The translations under genes were made by a program, and so were the position numbers. The notes under the pieces were generated by a model that was not told the origin of the DNA, ran no database searches, and was given only the letters and a program-made list of their open reading frames with translations. Shown piece after piece: positions 6,717 through 7,558 of a stretch of DNA of 7,558 nucleotides. The stretch comes from Lachnospiraceae bacterium UBA5895 (GTDB lineage Bacteria > Bacillota > Clostridia > Lachnospirales > Lachnospiraceae): the NCBI GenBank assembly GCA_002431915.1, contig DJEP01000020.1:42756-50313 (forward strand). The letters are read 5' to 3'. Position 1 is the first letter of the stretch. Each line of letters begins with the position of its first letter.

Positions 6717-7388
6717 GTGGGAGAATTCTTGGAAAAGTTCACAGGCAGCATAAGCGCAGGCGGTTCCGCCCCTCCAAAATGGTTCCGCCGGGACAATCTG
6801 CTGATTCTGGTGCTGTTAGGTGTTCTTTTGTTTATCGTCGCCCTTCCGGTGAAAAAAGAAGATCCTGCGACAACGGATACAGGCACGGAGATCACAGAGC
6901 AGTACAATGCCGGAATTTTCACATCTTCCGGAACGGAAGATGCGACACAGCAGGATGCAATGGAGGTCGGAACCAGGGCGGTAACGGCAGGAAGCACGGA
7001 GGAATATACCACCTATCTGGAGGAAAAGCTTAAAAAAATGCTGGAATCCGTCCGGGGTCTGGGAGAAGTGGAAGTCATGATCACACTGGAATCCTCGGAG
7101 GAGAGGATCGTGGAGAAAGACATGACTGCGGAACGATCCCAGACAGAGGAACAGGATTCCGCGGGAGGAACCCGCACGTTAAGTTCTTCTAATACCGGAT
7201 ATCAGACGGTGTATCAGGATGGCAGTCAGGGTTCCCCCTTTGTGGTGAAGACGATTACCCCCAAGGTAGAGGGAGTCCTGGTGGTGGCGGAAGGAGCCGG
7301 AAAAGGCAATATGACCGGTGAGATCACCCAGATCGCCCAGGCGCTTTTTGGCGTGGAAGCCCATAAAGTCAAGGTGTTGGAAAAATAA
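6717..7388 (+). CDS. spoIIIAG: Stage III sporulation protein AG, ring-forming channel protein
   Basis: SpoIIIAG is anchored in the mother-cell membrane, and in B. subtilis its outer domain assembles into a large ring in the space between mother cell and forespore. The 223 residues match the usual length (about 229). A short cytoplasmic tail (1-26) is followed by one membrane helix (about 27-44), then a polar linker (45-95, rich in T, E, D, G). The ring-building region comes last. Its first half, YLEEKLKKMLESVRGLGEV (100-118), continues with EVMITLESSEERIVEKD. An insert of 137-172 rich in S, T, Q, G corresponds to the beta-rich insertion known for this protein. The second half contains VKTITPKVEGVLVVAEGA (177-194) and ALFGVEAHKVKVLE (209-222). 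The GTG start is supported by AGGTGA upstream. A gap of 70 nt separates it from spoIIIAF. Confidence 0.95.
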   Translation: MGEFLEKFTGSISAGGSAPPKWFRRDNLLILVLLGVLLFIVALPVKKEDPATTDTGTEITEQYNAGIFTSSGTEDATQQDAMEVGTRAVTAGSTEEYTTYLEEKLKKMLESVRGLGEVEVMITLESSEERIVEKDMTAERSQTEEQDSAGGTRTLSSSNTGYQTVYQDGSQGSPFVVKTITPKVEGVLVVAEGAGKGNMTGEITQIAQALFGVEAHKVKVLEK

Positions 7389-7398
7389 ACCGCAGGAA

Positions 7399-7427
7399 AC
7401 ATATCCGCACAGAAGGGTACATACAAT
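7399..7427 (+). promoter_or_regulatory. Candidate internal sigma-E promoter ahead of spoIIIAH
   Basis: In the 90-nt gap between spoIIIAG and spoIIIAH, CATACAAT (7420-7427) is an exact match to the sigma-E -10 pattern CATACAnT. The -35-like ACATATC (7399-7405) lies 14 nt upstream. A transcript would begin near 7434 and give spoIIIAH a leader of about 45 nt. An essential internal sigma-E promoter is known in the B. subtilis spoIIIA operon, although its position there need not be the same. A vegetative -10 (TATAAA, 7432-7437) overlaps but has no reasonable -35. Confidence 0.55.
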
Positions 7428-7466
7428 AGAGTATAAAATCAAGAAGGCAGATACAGGCCTTTGGAA

Positions 7467-7472
7467 AAGGGG
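7467..7472 (+). promoter_or_regulatory. Ribosome binding site of the GTG start of spoIIIAH
   Basis: AAGGGG is six bases before the GTG at 7479. It supports this codon as the start rather than the in-frame ATG at 7509, which would fall inside the membrane helix. Confidence 0.65.
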
Positions 7473-7478
7473 AACGCA

Positions 7479-7558
7479 GTGAAAAACTTAATTAAGAAGA
7501 ATCAGCTTATGATTACCGCACTTGCCATTATGATAGCCATTGCAGGTTATCTGCAATT
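7479..7558 (+). CDS. spoIIIAH: Stage III sporulation protein AH, N-terminal fragment cut by the window edge
   Basis: Only the first 26 codons are present. They read GTG then KNLIKKNQLMITALAIM and IAIAGYLQ: a short basic cytoplasmic tail followed by a hydrophobic helix (about 10-25). This is characteristic of SpoIIIAH, which usually begins with a KNxxKKNQ-type motif and an AGYL-type helix end. In the family the rest of the protein crosses the intermembrane space and binds SpoIIQ from the forespore, coupling the two halves of the channel. The position directly after spoIIIAG fits. The outer domain cannot be judged from this window. Confidence 0.88.
   Translation, partial: MKNLIKKNQLMITALAIMIAIAGYLQ

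Noticed and set aside
6656..7033. A 125-codon frame in the spoIIIAF frame after its stop, considered as a read-through or broken spoIIIAF C terminus
   Set aside because: It starts at TTG without a ribosome site, is rich in R, K, G and S, does not resemble a ring-building domain and mostly overlaps spoIIIAG out of frame.
7432..7437. TATAAA as a vegetative -10 box before spoIIIAH
   Set aside because: No reasonable -35 exists at 16-18 nt; the overlapping sigma-E-like motifs explain the region better.
1..7558. CRISPR arrays, insertion sequences, tRNA genes, phage or attachment sites
   Set aside because: No spaced direct repeats, terminal inverted repeats, transposase-like frames or cloverleaf sequences were seen; almost all bases are accounted for by core genes.

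Overview
The window looks like chromosomal DNA of an endospore-forming member of the Bacillota, most likely a Clostridia species. The main evidence is a complete-looking run of spoIIIAA to spoIIIAG plus the first codons of spoIIIAH, in the canonical order. Shine-Dalgarno sites are strong and purine-rich, and starts are ATG with two GTG. A family-level guess of Lachnospiraceae rests on the general look of the proteins and is inference only.

Layout. Positions 1 to about 175 hold no credible protein gene. They look like most of a 6S RNA on the plus strand, cut by the left window edge. Positions 181-2990 on the minus strand carry a two-gene potassium uptake operon: trkA (1632-2990) is upstream of trkH (181-1626), with 5 nt between them. 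The 6S-like RNA and trkH converge, with almost no space and no visible terminator between them. Positions 2991-3129 are a divergent intergenic region with a likely extended -10 vegetative promoter for trkA and a sigma-E-like promoter for the spoIIIA operon. From 3130 to the right edge, seven complete sporulation genes and one partial one lie on the plus strand, often with overlapping or touching ends. A gap of about 90 nt before spoIIIAH carries a second, better sigma-E-like promoter.

How the genes work together. TrkH is the ion-conducting membrane subunit and TrkA the cytoplasmic nucleotide-sensing RCK regulator of one potassium uptake system. The SpoIIIA proteins are made in the mother cell during engulfment. 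With forespore SpoIIQ they form the feeding-tube-like channel across the intermembrane space that keeps the forespore active and supports late forespore transcription. SpoIIIAA is the cytoplasmic ATPase. AB, AC, AD and AE are membrane platform proteins. AF, AG and AH are bitopic or membrane-anchored proteins whose outer domains build the rings.

The window is mostly conserved core biology, and I found no undescribed system. The points most worth checking are the internal sigma-E-like promoter before spoIIIAH, a SpoIIIAF that seems to lack its ring-building domain, a SpoIIIAE without a signal peptide, the terminator-less convergence of the 6S-like RNA with trkH, and a short imperfect repeat shared by the 6S-like RNA and the trkA/spoIIIAA intergenic region.
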